Of a stretch of DNA of 64,000 bases, positions 43,917 through 56,662 are shown piece after piece (the stretch's first letter is position 1; each line of letters begins with the position of its first letter). The DNA is taken from assembly GCA_025201805.1 (NCBI GenBank), contig MU619238.1:386219-450218 (forward strand). Reading direction: 5' to 3'. This DNA comes from Parasitella parasitica (taxonomy: Eukaryota; Mucoromycota; Mucoromycetes; Mucorales; Mucoraceae). The position numbers were made by a program, and so were the translations under genes. Below the pieces are notes generated by a model. It saw only the letters and a program-made list of their open reading frames with translations, searched no databases and was not told where the DNA came from.

Positions 43917-45856
43917 TTATTCTTCCAAACACTTGTCCTCGTGATTAGTCGATTGATCCTCTTGTGTTTGTGTTTTTTGCTCAGGTTGTACAGTTTGAGA
44001 TAATGGTGGGGAACTTGGTGTTGGAGCTGGAGGAGAGCTTGGGTCTTGCTGTGCTACGTGACCTTGTTGAGAGTAGACTGATCCCCCATACTGAGATCCG
44101 CCGTAATGAGATATATCATTAGTATATTCCCTCTCTTGCTGTTTGTAATGTTGTGCTAATCTTTCTTTTTCATCTTCAGCTGTTAAAGGGGCTTCGTTAG
44201 AAGGAATACGAAAACCGCCAGCGTCTACCCTTTGTCTTTGTTGCTGGGCAATATTGTTCTGAGGATCTTGGTTAAACTGCTGTTGGAATTCTGAATAAGG
44301 CCGATAAGCATGATGTTGTTGGCGCTGACTGACTTGACGATACAATTGCTGGTAATTGATCTGGCTGTACATCATGTTGCTAGCATCATAAAAACTGCTG
44401 TCTTGGTGATATTGGTGAACGTTTGACCATGGGTTGTGTTGGTGGGGCGGCGAGAAATGTTGCTGCTGGTGCATTGGTACCGGCGAATTTGTCAGATTGG
44501 CATGGCTAGGATGTGGGGAATAGTACTGTTGTTGTTGAGGCAAATTGGCATGTGCTTGATAAGGCGAGTTAAAGGATTGACTAGAATAGTTATTATTGTC
44601 TTGCAAATGCTGTTGCTGCTGCTGCGGCAGATGAGCATCAGAGTTCAATGGAGAGGAGACTGGACCTGTGGATGAGGGAGGGCCGTCGTAAGCTGGAGGA
44701 GGAATATCGTACAAGTCAATCTTGTCCAATTCGATTTCAGTTTCTGTATTCGTCTTCAAATCACTAGTAACAGATGTTATCTCGCTTGTGGTATAGCCTG
44801 AAGGCTGGGAAGGTTCGGTAGGAGACGGTGTATTGGGCACAGCAATAGTTTCTTGAGTGAGTCTTCTTGGAGGGAGTTCAGGTGGAACAGCATTGCTGCT
44901 ACTAGAGGCAGTTGCTGTAGCGGGGGATTTTCCCTTGCCGTTGTCAACGTTATTGGTATTATTATTAGCCAGTGTGGCACGCTCGTCTTGGACAAGTGGC
45001 TTCCAATTATCCAGAGCATTCATAGCGTCGGCGAAAATGACTGCAGCTTCAGGGCCGTTCTTGTAGGGGTTGCGCTGCGCTTGTTTGGGAGGAGTGGGTT
45101 CGATTTCTATCAAATCAGTCAAGTATTTGCCAAAACCAGCAATCAAAGCCGTTTTCTCGGCGTATTCGTTCAAAGCGTTGAATCGAAGATAGAATGCTTC
45201 CTTAAGAGCAAATCGCTTGAAATCCGCTAAATCCATTTCACTTTCAAGCGTATCTTGTGCCAACGACTTTAACTCTTTCTGGAACTCAAGCAACTTGGGC
45301 GATCTGGGGCTGGTTTTGCTCAGATTCAAGATTCGAGATTGAAGTGAGCGCTTTTTCTCTCTCTGATCTGAAAGCTTCTCTTCTCTTTCACGGATGGATT
45401 TTACAGCATGTCGGTACTGCTGATATTTAGCTGATTAAGGAATTAACCACAGTGTATACCAAATCCTGTTTGCTTGGCCAAAACTTACCAGCATAAGCCT
45501 GGTCGACTTCAAGCTGTTTATCAAATAAGCGGCACAGTTTATCACCAACAATGTCCTAAAACCACAACCATGAGGACAGACAGCGCAAACAAGCACTGGT
45601 ATACTACCTCTAAATCACGCCCATTTTCTAGTTTCTCGTCGTCTACCTCCTCTTTTACCCACTGCTTCAAGGCCTTGTTCGTTTCAGAGCGTTCGTACGC
45701 CATGGTGCGCATAGAAGCTAGATCATTTCGTTCCTGAAAGATCCAAAGAGACAACGCCTTGGTATCCTGCTTTTGCAGCGGGTTGTTCTTGGCGAGCTGA
45801 GAGCTGACATCCGCTTTAAATTTTCCAATAGAAAACTGTAAATCTTTAAAATTCAT
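43917..45856 (-). CDS. Eisosome core protein, Pil1/Lsp1 family
   Basis: BAR-domain protein that forms furrow-like plasma-membrane domains (eisosomes). The start at 45856 gives MNFKDLQFSIGKFKADV. The BAR region runs over three exons: LSLWIFQERNDLASMRTMA, DIVGDKLCRLFDKQLEVDQ, the segment around KYQQYRHAVKSIREREEKL, and FALKEAFYLRFNALNEYAE followed by KTALIAGFGKYLTDLIE, which is the most diagnostic Pil1/Lsp1 stretch. Introns are at about 45556-45606 and 45433-45489 (GT-AG). Beyond residue 280 a Pro/Gln/His/Ser-rich tail of about 330 residues follows, much longer than in yeast Pil1 (about 340 residues in all). The tail ends at 43917-43919. Confidence 0.88.
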
Positions 45857-45997
45857 TTCGCCTTCTTGCGATTTAGACAACAGTGCAAAGGAAAAAGAAA
45901 GTACAATATGTGGGACAATTATTTTTCGAAATGGCTTTTTTTTTATACCGGTACATGATAACTAAAAATAGGCTAAATACGTCATTGTATCATCAAG

Positions 45998-46712
45998 TTA
46001 TACAAAAACGGCTGTAGTATTGATGTTTTCATAGAGATCCTCCATAGACTTGGTCATATAGGTATAAGAGGGGTTGGTGTCAAAGTAAGGCGCTTCGCCA
46101 ATAGCACACTTTTGGGCGGGATCATGGACCACCGTGAATGGTACAGACTCGTAAACACAATTGAGCTCCTCGCCAGCATACTTGACCATGAAACGGAGAT
46201 GATACAGGCCGTCGACACCAGTGACCTTGAGAGGGTAAAAGAGAGAGCCAGTTTTTCCCTTGTTATACATTGCTGCGTACAATCACAAGTCAGTATGCGC
46301 GTTATATAATTGCGTGATCTATAGACTTACGGATGTTTTCGCCAATATTAAGGTTATTGTGCTGAGTAGCATTCAAGATACGGATACGGAAGACAACTTC
46401 AGGAGCATTGGCAAGGCCCTTGTCGTCAATACTCCACTGAGCGTATTGATGAGAGCCAGCTGCAAAGACTAAGCCTGGAGTCGAAGGATGGTCGATGCGG
46501 AAGCCTTGGCAGTACTCGGGGTTCTGACGAGGAGGATTGTATCCGTACATCATAGCGTATTCAGGAATAACAGAAGCAGGAGCAGCAGCAACTTGAACTT
46601 TTGGATCTTCAATGACTATGGGTTCCTCAACGCCTTTAGGGCCGACAGCAGCTGCAGTTACAGAGGCAATGGAAACGGCAAGGGTAGTGAAAAGAATCGA
46701 GGTCAATTTCAT
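45998..46712 (-). CDS. Secreted protein of a two-gene paralogue family (copy A)
   Basis: Signal peptide MKLTSILFTTLAVSIASVTA, a linker, then a domain with YGYNPPRQNPEYCQGFRIDH, GLVFAAGSHQYAQWSIDD, VFRIRILNATQHNNL and, after one GT-AG intron (about 46274-46330), [40 protein letters not shown] and PSYTYMTKSMEDLY. About 218 residues. Alternating beta-type segments and the GLVFAAGSHQYxxW pattern recall the beta-sandwich of Kre9/Knh-type wall proteins, but this is only a resemblance. N-glycosylation sites (NAT) and conserved Cys pairs are present. It shares about half its residues with the gene at 47166-47798. Confidence 0.75.
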
Positions 46713-47165
46713 TTTGTAATTAGAGTGTTAATTTGAGGATGGAATGTGTGGTTCCATCTTCTTTTTATATACCTTTTGATAAAGACATTTCCTTGACAGG
46801 TACATGTTTTTTTAGGTATTTGTACCTGTACAGACTAAAAATATGCTTTGTTCAGTACTTGTATGTTCTCTTCACCCCCTCCCCCTCATTGTAAGAAATG
46901 TTGCCAAGCATATGTGCTTGTCTCATATAAATATCGCACTTTGCCTGTATTATATGTCAAATTCAACATTTTCAGTATAAGTTCGATATGTATTTGTGAA
47001 GAAGCCCCGCTAGATCCATGCAGGCTTCTCCACTCTGCTTTTCTTGTTCGCAGTATACATTTATTCCCCAATCCAGGATCTCAATTTGGAATGATCATAT
47101 GATAATGCCAAAATACATGTAGTTTATTTGTTGTTAGAGAGAGAAATTAAATCAACAGTGCTCCG

Positions 47166-47798
47166 TTAATTTGTATCATATAGATTTTCGATCGGCGTGG
47201 TCAAATAGGTGTAACTAGGATTTTTAATTACATGAGGCGCTCCACCTGCCAAAAAGTTCTTGTAAGGGTTTTGGACTACCATAAATGGAACCGATTCATA
47301 CACGCAATGGACATGTTGGCCTACATAATTTACCATGATGCGATAATGGTAGAATCCAGTAACATCATCTACCTCGAGAGGGAAAAGAACAGAACCAGTG
47401 TTTTCCTTGTTATACAATGCTAAAGAAAGAAAGAGACAAATTAATATGAATGCAGCATAGTATATAGAACTAGACTCACTGATATTTTCACCAATGACCC
47501 GATGGTTATGCTGGGTAGAATTGAGGATACGGATGCGGGTAATGATGTTGGGTGAGTTGGGAATATCTTCATCCACTGTCCATTTAAGATATTGATGTGA
47601 GTCGGCCTCAAATCCTAGGCCTGGTGAAGCAGGATAATCAATACGGAACCCTTTGCAGTATTCTGGATTAACTCGAGGTGGATTGTAGCCGTACATCATC
47701 ATTGCTTCCCCCATTTCAGCTCTGCGCTCATGTGTACTGGCTGCTGCTACTGACGCAAGGGCCGTAATCGCAGTTAAAAGTCCTGAGATGAACTTCAT
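47166..47798 (-). CDS. Secreted protein of a two-gene paralogue family (copy B)
   Basis: Signal peptide [20 protein letters not shown], then the same domain as copy [96 protein letters not shown]. One intron at about 47419-47480 sits at the same place and phase as in copy A, so the pair arose by tandem duplication of an intron-containing gene. About 190 residues, with a shorter linker behind the signal peptide than copy A. Both read on the minus strand, 454 bases apart. Function unknown. Confidence 0.75.
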   Translation of the reverse strand: MKFISGLLTAITALASVAAASTHERRAEMGEAMMMYGYNPPRVNPEYCKGFRIDYPASPGLGFEADSHQYLKWTVDEDIPNSPNIITRIRILNSTQHNHRVIGENISESSSIYYAAFILICLFLSLALYNKENTGSVLFPLEVDDVTGFYHYRIMVNYVGQHVHCVYESVPFMVVQNPYKNFLAGGAPHVIKNPSYTYLTTPIENLYDTN

Positions 47799-49063
47799 GT
47801 TTATAAGGGTATTATGTATATTTGCAGAAAATGTGCTTGTACGCTATACATGTTCTTTTATACTTGATTCGAATCAAGACTAATACGAGCATTCCCGACA
47901 ATGGATATGTTTACATGTATAAAACCGCTATTTTCTGCATCACTTTACCATGTGTGCTCAGAAAGGCCAATAGGCTATACATAACAGAAAACACAGAATA
48001 GCGAAACTAACTCACTTGACAGCTGTGATAGAATGTACGTAGATCAGTGATGTTTCTGATTTTCTGAGCCACCAGATATCAAATCACTACACATCAAGTG
48101 CACAAGCAAGATCTTTAGAACCAATAATTTGCTTGTAGCAAAATAAACTATTTGTTTTGATTTTATATATTTGCATTCTCAAGCCAATTATGCTAACTGT
48201 TTATACGACGTTCTGACATTACGTTTTGCGCATTTCATAAAATTTAGCATTCACAGAAACCATAATTTTTCCAGCAATATTTGTTGCTATTGCAAAGCCT
48301 CAAGTGCTCTCTATGCATCAAAAGTATGTCTGATGTTAGTGGCTACATTATAGATCAGATTTTATGGATTTAATAAAAAATTTTAGATCACGGTTTTTGA
48401 CCCCACTTTGCATAAAGGGTCCCTATTTGAGTTTTGGACAAAACCTAATTTTTTTCTGCAAAAACGAAGAAATTTATTATGCTTTGTATCGTAGCTATTT
48501 TTTCTAAAAAACAATATCTATCATCTGAAAATAATATATCAAGTGTTTTGTATATGCAATTTTGCCTTTCGTTCAAAAAACTAAAACTCAACACATTTGC
48601 TTTTACCGAATGCATTTATTTATATGGCGCTAAAATAAAAATACTAAAAAACTGAGCATACGATGCTTCATATATTTTGTTATGAACGCTTTGTATGTGT
48701 ATTAAAAGATAAAAAGATAAATAATCCTTTAAATCAATTTTTGTTTTGCAAAAATGCAAAATTGAACGAAAATTGAAGCTGCTGCGATACACATTAAGAT
48801 CCCATGCATTTTCAACACTTTTTATTCGAATCATGGATGATTTACTTTAAATGGCAAATGTTACTAGAAGCTATCGGTTGATCATAAGCTCTTATATGTA
48901 GATTGTATTTATGGCAGACAAAAGAAGCCTCTCCTCCGTCCGCCCCCCCCCCCCTTTTTCTTACATTCACCAACACCATTGTGATTCTGCGCTCCGAAAT
49001 TCGTCTTGTGGTAAATGCTCAAAACGGAAAGCAGATTAATACAAGGTTTTTCATGTACATATA
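47799..49063. other. Intergenic region
   Basis: AT-rich with no coding signal. A run of eleven C at about 48942-48953 lies 110 bases before the COG3 start. Nothing else is recognised. Confidence 0.4.
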
Positions 49064-52000
49064 ATGTCAAGAATAACACGCGGTATATCGTTAGAAGAAT
49101 GGGAAGAAAAAACCAAGCTTACGGAAAAAGAAAAGCAAAGCGTTTATGATTTAGAGGATGCTTGTGCAGAGCTACCACTGCCGTCCAACTGGGTACAGTG
49201 TTATGAGGGCTTTGCTTTGCATTGTTCCAAGTAGCTCAAGTGTTATACTTACTTGTTGACTCTTTAGTATTTGGGCGATAAATTATTAGGCTCACCTTCG
49301 CTTGGAAGCAACATGTCGAATTCGCCGGGTGGACTATCGCCAGAGCAAGTGTCTGGATCGTCGTCAAGCCCACTTAACCCACACGTGCTTGCGTCTCGAT
49401 TGATAGCAGGAGCAGGCAATTCAGCGCCCATGGCAAGGACATTATCCACAGCTAATCTACTTGCCGAGGCTACTGCAGCCGATACCGCAGCTGAAAAGCA
49501 GGTAGCCAACGAAATTGGCAGCGAGAAGCCCATCGAGACGTTGCAAGAGTTCTTTGACTGGTTTGCAGCAATGGAATCTGAAATGGAAAAAGGACAAGAA
49601 GACGTCTACCGCAACCATTTATCAATAGTAAAGCTGTATCAGAGCGCATGCGACGAGTTTTTGCAAGATCTACAGACGACGTGTCAGTTATTCGATGATC
49701 TGGAAAAGGACTATTCGTTTGTGGACGTCAGAACACGATCTTTACAGACAGCATGCGAAACACTGCTGGAAGAACAGCATCGATCGACCCGTTTGGCGGA
49801 AGGATTGGCAGCGAGGCTGGAGTACTTTAATCGGCTGGAGCCTATCGCCAAACTATTCAACTCGCCAGGTGACGAAATCTGCTTGCAACCAGAGTTTATA
49901 CCTATGCTTGAAAAACTGGATGAATGTATAAAATATATGGAAGAACATGTAAGTTTCTTTTCTCTCTCTCTCTCTCTCAAGCACATTGATCCACATAGAC
50001 TAATGATAACCCATTGCAGCATACATATCGTGATTCTGAATTGTATCTGATGCGTTTCAGACAATGCATGACTCGAGGTATCACGCTGATAAAGATGTAC
50101 GTAATATCAACATTCAAGACGCTGAGCTACGATGTGTACAAGCAGGTAAACACCAAAGACACTACCATGGGGAAGCAGATTGCAATGTACTATGTCAAGT
50201 TCAAGACCATTGCGCCGACTATTCGATCACTAACAGCGCAGGTAGAAAAGAGATGCGGCCACAAAGAATACAGGTCGCTGTATGAGGACATGCTGCACAC
50301 CTACTTTCAGACAAGACAGCAGTTGCTGAGCCCTCTCATCTCCAAAAAGATACAGCAGCTGGGCCCCAGTGACAAGGATTTGCTTGATTTTGCAAAAAAT
50401 GGATGTGCCTACATGATGAGTCTTTGTTCTGATGAACACAATCTCTTTTACAACTTTTTCCAAAAATCAGGAGAGCAGGAGCTATAGTAAGATCCACACA
50501 GGCGTGTGCCATAGAATATTAAACTAACAAACTACCCCCACTGACTGCAGCAACTATCTGGACGTTTTAACAAGCCATCTATACGACTATCTTCGACCAC
50601 GCATCATCCATGAAAATGATATCATCACACTATCCGAACTTTGTAATGTCTTTTTGATGTATGTGATGCAGGACGAGAACGATTTGGGTAAGGATCACTA
50701 GAGACAGCCAAAAATAAGAACGAATACTTACTGATGGACAGTGCTGGGGATTATGGACGACAAGAACGACGTCAAGTTTGGCCATTTGCTTCAAAACATT
50801 CTGGAGGACACACAGGCCAGGCTTGTATTCAGAGCCCAAATGTTTATCCACAATGACATCCAAAACTACCAGCCCAAACCACAGGATTTCGAAAATATAC
50901 GCCAGCATGACGATCCGCATCGTGAGCAGGACAAACAAAAGACCTGGGTAGTGCTGGACACAAACACCACTGTGACAAACACAGCAACACTAGCCATCAC
51001 AGAAGAGGATACGTCAGATACCCATTCCGTTCGATCGGCACGGTCGAGCCTGCTTGCTGATGGCCATGACGAAGCTAGCGGATGGTTCCCTACTTTGCAA
51101 AAGACGTTATGGATTTTGTCCAAGCTGTACAGATGTGTTCAGGTAAGTATGTGGCTAGAGGATTCGAAAGGCTTGCTGACACAGCCTACAGAACGGCGTC
51201 TTTGAAGATTTAGCTCAAGAGGCAGTATCTCTTTGTAATGAATCGCTTCAAAAGGCTAGCGAATCAGTCGCTGCACTCAAGTCTCGCCTGGACGGCCAGC
51301 TATTTTTGGTCAAAAACCTGCTCGTGCTGAAAGAGCAGCTGGCTCCATTCGAAGCTAATTTAGTGCACGCAGGAAAGACGTTAGACTTTTCTCATACTGC
51401 AGGTAATTACACAAGAAAAAACGAAATTACATCGTTTTTTAATGCCGTGTTCGTGACAGATTCATTATCGTCTCTGCAGCAGCAGAAATCACTCATGTTC
51501 AACCCAAATGCTCTCATCGGTCTGGCTCAGAAAGGAATGCCCCGTGTGGTGGAAGTGAGCCTGGATTCAAGACGAGAAATTGACTTCCAGATTAAAAAGG
51601 TGTGCGAGGAGTTTATCAATCAGTGTGTGGATGGTGCGTTGGAACCACTTACTGCATTTTTGATCAAGGTAGGTAAAATGCATGCTGGAGTGTGTGTTTG
51701 TGTGCCAAGCCCCAACTAATTCTGCACAGTTATCGGCTATTCTGCCATCAGCAGTGCTACCCAAATCATCGGATGGACGAGACTCACCTGCGCAAAAGCT
51801 GAGCTCAAGTAAGTCGTATGACCTCGTATTGATCCCCATCTAATATGTTCTGTTAAAAAAAAAAAGAGGACGTAACTGAAGCCGCAGATCAGTTTATGGA
51901 AGCAGTTGAGGAGCGCATTCGGTTTGTGATGAAGAAACTGCGAGAGTATGTCAATGACCAAAAGATGGAACAGATTTTGCTGAAGCCTATAGAGACGAGC

Positions 52001-52138
52001 ATTGTGGAGCAATACAAATCGTTTCTGATTAGAATTGACATCGAGGCCAAGGAAGGAGGACGGATTGCAGCGTTGGCACAAAGGCCAATGTCTGCTGAAT
52101 CAGTGGCAGTGTGGATATCTCAAATAAAAGACCAATAA
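49064..52138 (+). CDS. COG3: Conserved oligomeric Golgi complex subunit 3 (Sec34 family)
   Basis: Lobe A subunit of the COG tether for retrograde vesicles within the Golgi. Start MSRITRGISLEEWEEKTKLT. After the first intron come a Ser/Pro/Gly-rich stretch and the Sec34 core: ETLQEFFDWFAAMESEMEKG, DEFLQDLQTTCQLFDDLEKD, TLLEEQHRSTRLAEGLAARL, LEKLDECIKYMEEHHTYRDS, YLMRFRQCMTRGITLIKMYV, YVKFKTIAPTIRSL and EYRSLYEDMLHTYFQTRQQL. Later exons continue the helical C-terminus to 52138 (RFVMKKLREYVNDQKMEQIL). At least nine short GT-AG introns; one shows a CT run in its middle (49964-49978). Overall length about 870 residues fits the family. Confidence 0.93.
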
Positions 52139-52947
52139 TTGACGATAATTGACGTTTATACCATCGCATGCAATGCATATTAATCAGCATGTCTTGGCTT
52201 CCGAGTAAATTTGTATTATCCTTGTGTGTTTTAGCTTCTTTGCAAATCACACTAACAAAAGATAGGGGAGAGAAATTTTGGCTGCCACCACTAAAACTAT
52301 TACCACAATGGGACGCAGATCTCAATGAGTCAAATGCATAAAATATACACCAAACCTAAAATGTACTTGTTTGTTAGTTTGCGAAAGAGACTCTCTCTCT
52401 TTTTGACTAGATAAAGAGGGTAAATTTGTATAAATACAGCTAATAACGTGTGTATCTTTATGGGCGTAAATACGGTATATACAACTAGAGCTATTTTGAA
52501 TGGCTACCGGTTCATTCAACATCAAAAGTCTATTAATATAAGTATACCATATACTGGCAAAATAAGCTGACGACAATGTTAATCAAAGTAACATGTATTC
52601 TCGGGACATTTACAAATTTCATCATCAAAATGAAATAAAATCCTTATTTGCAAATGGTCATGTATGTATAATTATTATTATCTTATTGTAAAAACTTTTA
52701 AATAATATTATTAAAAGGAAGGAGGCCGCGATGTTCTTTTACGGTTACCATAATAGTAAAAATTATATGTATATGTGAGCAAGCTGAGGTTAGTGATGAT
52801 CAATTTCATATGTGTACATAAAAGGGGTTCAGATGCTCTTGCTGTTTTGATGCCTATAAAAGATAAACTCACATTTAACAACCCCTTCTCTTTCTTTCTT
52901 ATTATTTTCTCTCTACCCCTTCTCCACCGACCTTTTAAAACCAACTG
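52139..52947. other. Intergenic region
   Basis: AT-rich, no gene. The last 60 bases are pyrimidine-rich (TTCTCTTTCTTTCTTATT…) before the CNNM-type gene; a TATA-like CCTATAAAAG lies at 52852-52861. Confidence 0.4.
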
Positions 52948-54716
52948 ATGCTGCTAAAACCTTCTATATACAATGCTTTGATATTATTATTTGCTCAATT
53001 GGCCTTCGCAGCCAGAGAGGAGGAGAGCAACGTGGATCCAAAATCAGCGGAATTTTGGGGCCAAATCGTAGCCATTGTCGTTCTAGTGGTGCTAAGTGGT
53101 ATTGTTGCAGGTAATGAAATTATTTTCGAGGGAACCAGCAATCCACATACTGACCTGTGTTTACATATCACAACAAAATATAATATAAAAAAAAAATAGG
53201 TCTGACGCTTGGCTTGGTAAGTGCGAGAAAATCGTCGACATTAGCTAGTAGTTGTTCATGCATCATGTTTTCTTCTAGATGTCATTGGACACAACAAACC
53301 TATCAATCCTGGAAATTGCAGGTACACCACAGCAGCAATACTATGCATCTCGTATCATCCCCATCCGTAAGAATGGACACATTTTGCTGACAACATTACT
53401 ACTGACCAACACTGTCCTGAATGAAACACTACCGATTTTGTTTGACGGCATCTTTAGCAAAGGATTTATTTCGGTCATTGCTTCGACTGTACTTTTGGTG
53501 CTATTCGCAGAGATTTTACCACAGGCCGTCTTTTCGAAGCATGGGTTGGCTATTGGCGCAATGTTTGCTGTGCCTGTGAGAGTACTGATTGCCATCTGGT
53601 CGATAGTCGCATGGCCAATAGCCAAGTTCTTGGACTATCTTCTTGGAACACACACAGGTTTTTCATATGGCGTTGCTGGTATGTTGATATCCCTCTGTAT
53701 GCTATATTTCGTAATGCAAAATGCTAATTGGATCTTGCATAGAATTTGGAGCACTCATCAAACTTCATGACGAATCCCAATATGAACACGGCACTCTAAA
53801 GAATGAAACTGTCATTATGCTTCAAAATATTCTAAACATGCAAGACAAATGCATCGGCGACATTGTTACGCCTGCCAGTACCATGTTGATGCTACATTCA
53901 AACACTACTTTGACCATAAATTCTGTGTTGCAGTATATAAGGAGCGGGTATTCCCATGTATTTGTCTACAGCAATGAAGATAAAGAACAATTGGATGTGA
54001 TTCTCGATGATCAAAAAATTCTCGGTGTTCTAGATTTAAAGGTAAATAATATTGCTTCCCGGTGAAGAAGCCGAATAAGTCTTACTCATTGCACACCATA
54101 CCCATAATAGTCATTACTTGGTTTGGATCAAAATGCACTCAATGTCCCTATTGGCAGCATGAAAATTGATCCCTGCCTGACAACTTCTTCAAGAACCTCC
54201 GCCATCCAAGTAATGAATAATTTGCTTCAGGCAGAAAAGTAAGTTTTATCGCAGCAATGCTATCGCAAAGAATCTAAAGGCCTTTATAGTGAAAAGTTTG
54301 TTTTGATATATTGTACAGAGCAAGATATCGAGATTGCTAAGCAAGAACAAGATGAGAAATTGCATGCAATGGCATTAATTCGAGCAACTGCAATCAAAAA
54401 ACATGCGAAAAGTATCAAATGTGCTATCAGAAGATTGTTCAACAGCACATGTCCAGTTTGCCACAGTTTCTTGATGACTGAGGCATCTCCAAAATGTGAA
54501 GTGTTTAGAAACACTTCAAGTCAAAAGATTGAAGAAGGAACCGTTGTGGACAATGCCAGCAGCGTACCTACTACAATTGTGACAGCAGTATTAGAACCTG
54601 GGCTGTTGGGCATAGTAACCTCTGCCGGTATCTTGAAGCAATTATCTTTTCCTAGACAGCACTTGAATATCGAACGACAAGACAGTGGTCGGTTAGATGC
54701 GTCAAAAATAGTATAA
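52948..54716 (+). CDS. CNNM/DUF21-CBS membrane protein (Mam3-like)
   Basis: Membrane protein of the CNNM/Mam3 family, linked to Mg and Mn homeostasis at endomembranes. Signal-like start MLLKPSIYNALILLFAQLAFA, then the DUF21 transmembrane domain in several exons: FWGQIVAIVVLVVLSGIVAG, LTLGLMSLDTTNLSILEIAG, ILLTTLLLTNTVLNETLPIL, VLLVLFAEILPQAVFSKHGL, PVRVLIAIWSIVAWPIAKFL. The CBS-pair region follows (KNETVIMLQNILNMQDKCIG, DIVTPASTMLMLHSN, YSHVFVYSNEDKEQLDVIL, ILGVLDLK). The C-terminal part to 54716 contains VTAVLEPGLLGIVTSAGIL, close to the end of the second CBS motif. Introns are at about 53110-53199, 53206-53278, 53677-53743, 54043-54113 and 54240-54300. Confidence 0.9.
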
Positions 54717-54802
54717 TAATAACATATAAGTCATCAATGTATAAATGTCCATAAAGCTTTATAACAAGTAGCAATAAAAAGGAAGCGCTTTTATTTACTG
54801 TA

Positions 54803-56662
54803 TCAAAACAAATATGGTTCCTGATAATATACTTTTGGCGTATAAAACAAGCTGAAATCTGCACATTCCATAGTGAAATACATACTGTTGTCCAAAATGT
54901 GTGTGGGTATTTTATCTCTCACTTGCGTATATTCGATTTCTTGATACTGATCTGTTCGCTGAATTTCGAACCAACTCTCAGCCCCTTCGTCATCCAAATG
55001 TCGAATATAAGGACAGGCATGGTCAATAAATACTTGCACACTGCTTAATCGTGTGTGATCGAATAGTTTTAGATTGATTTCGCTTTCCAGAGGGTCATAG
55101 CTCCAGTATCCAAACAGCTTTAGATGCTGTAGTTGCAGACAACATGTCGAGATGTAGTTACATGGGCTGAACAGTACCTTTTCATCCTCACTCATAAAAC
55201 TTGCAAGCGTGCATTCAGTCAGTGTGATTTGCTTGATATTGTGTTGTGTTTTTTCCTCTCTGTCCAATGTTATATAAAAGCCTCCAAGGCTGATCTCTTG
55301 TAAATGTCCAAGTCCATTCAAAAGAACATTAAACGGTAAAATTGAAGCTTCATAATACAGATGTTCGGTTAACGTGGAATGCGCTGGCTCATTACTACGG
55401 TCTCCATAGTTTTGTAAGTGTAGCCGAGTGAGGTTTGTCAAGTTCAATAAAATATCGTTAAAGCGGTCAGGATAGTAAGAGATTGACATGGTTAAGTCCT
55501 TTAATGCCGTTTTGTAGCTATCAGTTGAGCAAAGTACAACAAAATTCTCAATGTCGTCTCCATCGCTAATGTTGAATGTTGAGATGTTGTTGACGCCCTG
55601 GCTATCCATCAACTTTAAAAAAGAAGGTGTAAAGCTGAATAGATTGGTGTCAAAATGTTTTAATTTGGTGCAGGACACAAGTATCCGATTAGCTTGATCT
55701 CTGTAAGCATCGGACATGCTTTCTTGCCGCTCATTTAGGACATTGCACACGATACGCTCAATGTGTTTGTACTTTACAGCCATATACGATAGTAGGGGAG
55801 TTCCAGATACAATTCTCGACGATAGAATTTCTACGCTCTTCAAAGTGACAGGCGCTTCCAGAGGGTGATAGTGCAGTGGTGGAACGTCGTACATGAATCT
55901 TTGTCCTTGCGCCGAAGGATGATTTGCAATATATACAGATTCCAATCTCAATAGACGTAGATGGGGACAATGTCGGTGCAAAATGTCCAATTGCTCAATG
56001 TTTATATGAGTGTGATTGAGTGTCATTTCAGCAAGTGCAGGTGCTTGTTGCAGCCCATTTAATAAATAGTCCATGCCAGATGCTAATTTAGAAGTTGCAA
56101 TGTTGGAGTAGTTGAGCCATAGTCGTATCAAACGTTTGAAAGGTTGTGTTGAGCAATTGAGCATGAATGCAGATAGCATGTTTGTGCTTGTTTCTTCTAA
56201 GCTTTCTATTGTCTCTGACCAGCCCTCAAACTTCTCGTCCAAGCGGCCTTCGTACACTCCCCGGTGGAAATCTGCTGTGGCGGAGAATCCTGTACTACGC
56301 GGTGCAACTTTTCTTCCCTTTGAATTGATAAAGGAGTACATGGCGCTGTCATTTGTGAATAAATGAAAGCGCTTGACATAAGGCACAATTGTCGCTAATT
56401 TTACTAGGCTCTTGACAGGTAGCTCACCTGCTAAATTATATTCGAATGTCGCCACTCTTCTGCCAAGGAGTGTGTTTTTCTTGAAATACTGCTTTATGCG
56501 GCAGTCTTTTACTAGGTCATTGCAGATGACCGACTCAGTTAGTAGATAGGATCGCTGGATATAATTGTGCCACAGTCGACATATTTGCGAGCAGGTCAGA
56601 CGGTCATTATGATCTAAAAACTGTATGATATAAGTGAAAATCTCGGTTGGAAGTGTATCCAT
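54803..56662 (-). CDS. F-box protein with leucine-rich-repeat-like region
   Basis: Single-exon 619-residue protein. The N-terminus MDTLPTEIFTYIIQFLDHND followed by RLTCSQICRLWHNYIQRSYL is a typical F-box, which binds Skp1 in SCF ubiquitin ligases. The rest has irregular leucine-rich segments (LAEMTLNHTHINIEQLDIL, HLRLLRLESVYIAN, LKDLTMSISYYPD, LTRLHLQNYGDRS, LQEISLGGFYITL, LQHLKLFGYWSYD), probably the substrate-binding part. The family is large and lineage-expanded in Mucorales, so the substrate cannot be told. The stop lies 86 bases from the end of the CNNM-type gene, tail-to-tail. Confidence 0.88.
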   Translation of the reverse strand: MDTLPTEIFTYIIQFLDHNDRLTCSQICRLWHNYIQRSYLLTESVICNDLVKDCRIKQYFKKNTLLGRRVATFEYNLAGELPVKSLVKLATIVPYVKRFHLFTNDSAMYSFINSKGRKVAPRSTGFSATADFHRGVYEGRLDEKFEGWSETIESLEETSTNMLSAFMLNCSTQPFKRLIRLWLNYSNIATSKLASGMDYLLNGLQQAPALAEMTLNHTHINIEQLDILHRHCPHLRLLRLESVYIANHPSAQGQRFMYDVPPLHYHPLEAPVTLKSVEILSSRIVSGTPLLSYMAVKYKHIERIVCNVLNERQESMSDAYRDQANRILVSCTKLKHFDTNLFSFTPSFLKLMDSQGVNNISTFNISDGDDIENFVVLCSTDSYKTALKDLTMSISYYPDRFNDILLNLTNLTRLHLQNYGDRSNEPAHSTLTEHLYYEASILPFNVLLNGLGHLQEISLGGFYITLDREEKTQHNIKQITLTECTLASFMSEDEKVLFSPCNYISTCCLQLQHLKLFGYWSYDPLESEINLKLFDHTRLSSVQVFIDHACPYIRHLDDEGAESWFEIQRTDQYQEIEYTQVRDKIPTHILDNSMYFTMECADFSLFYTPKVYYQEPYLF

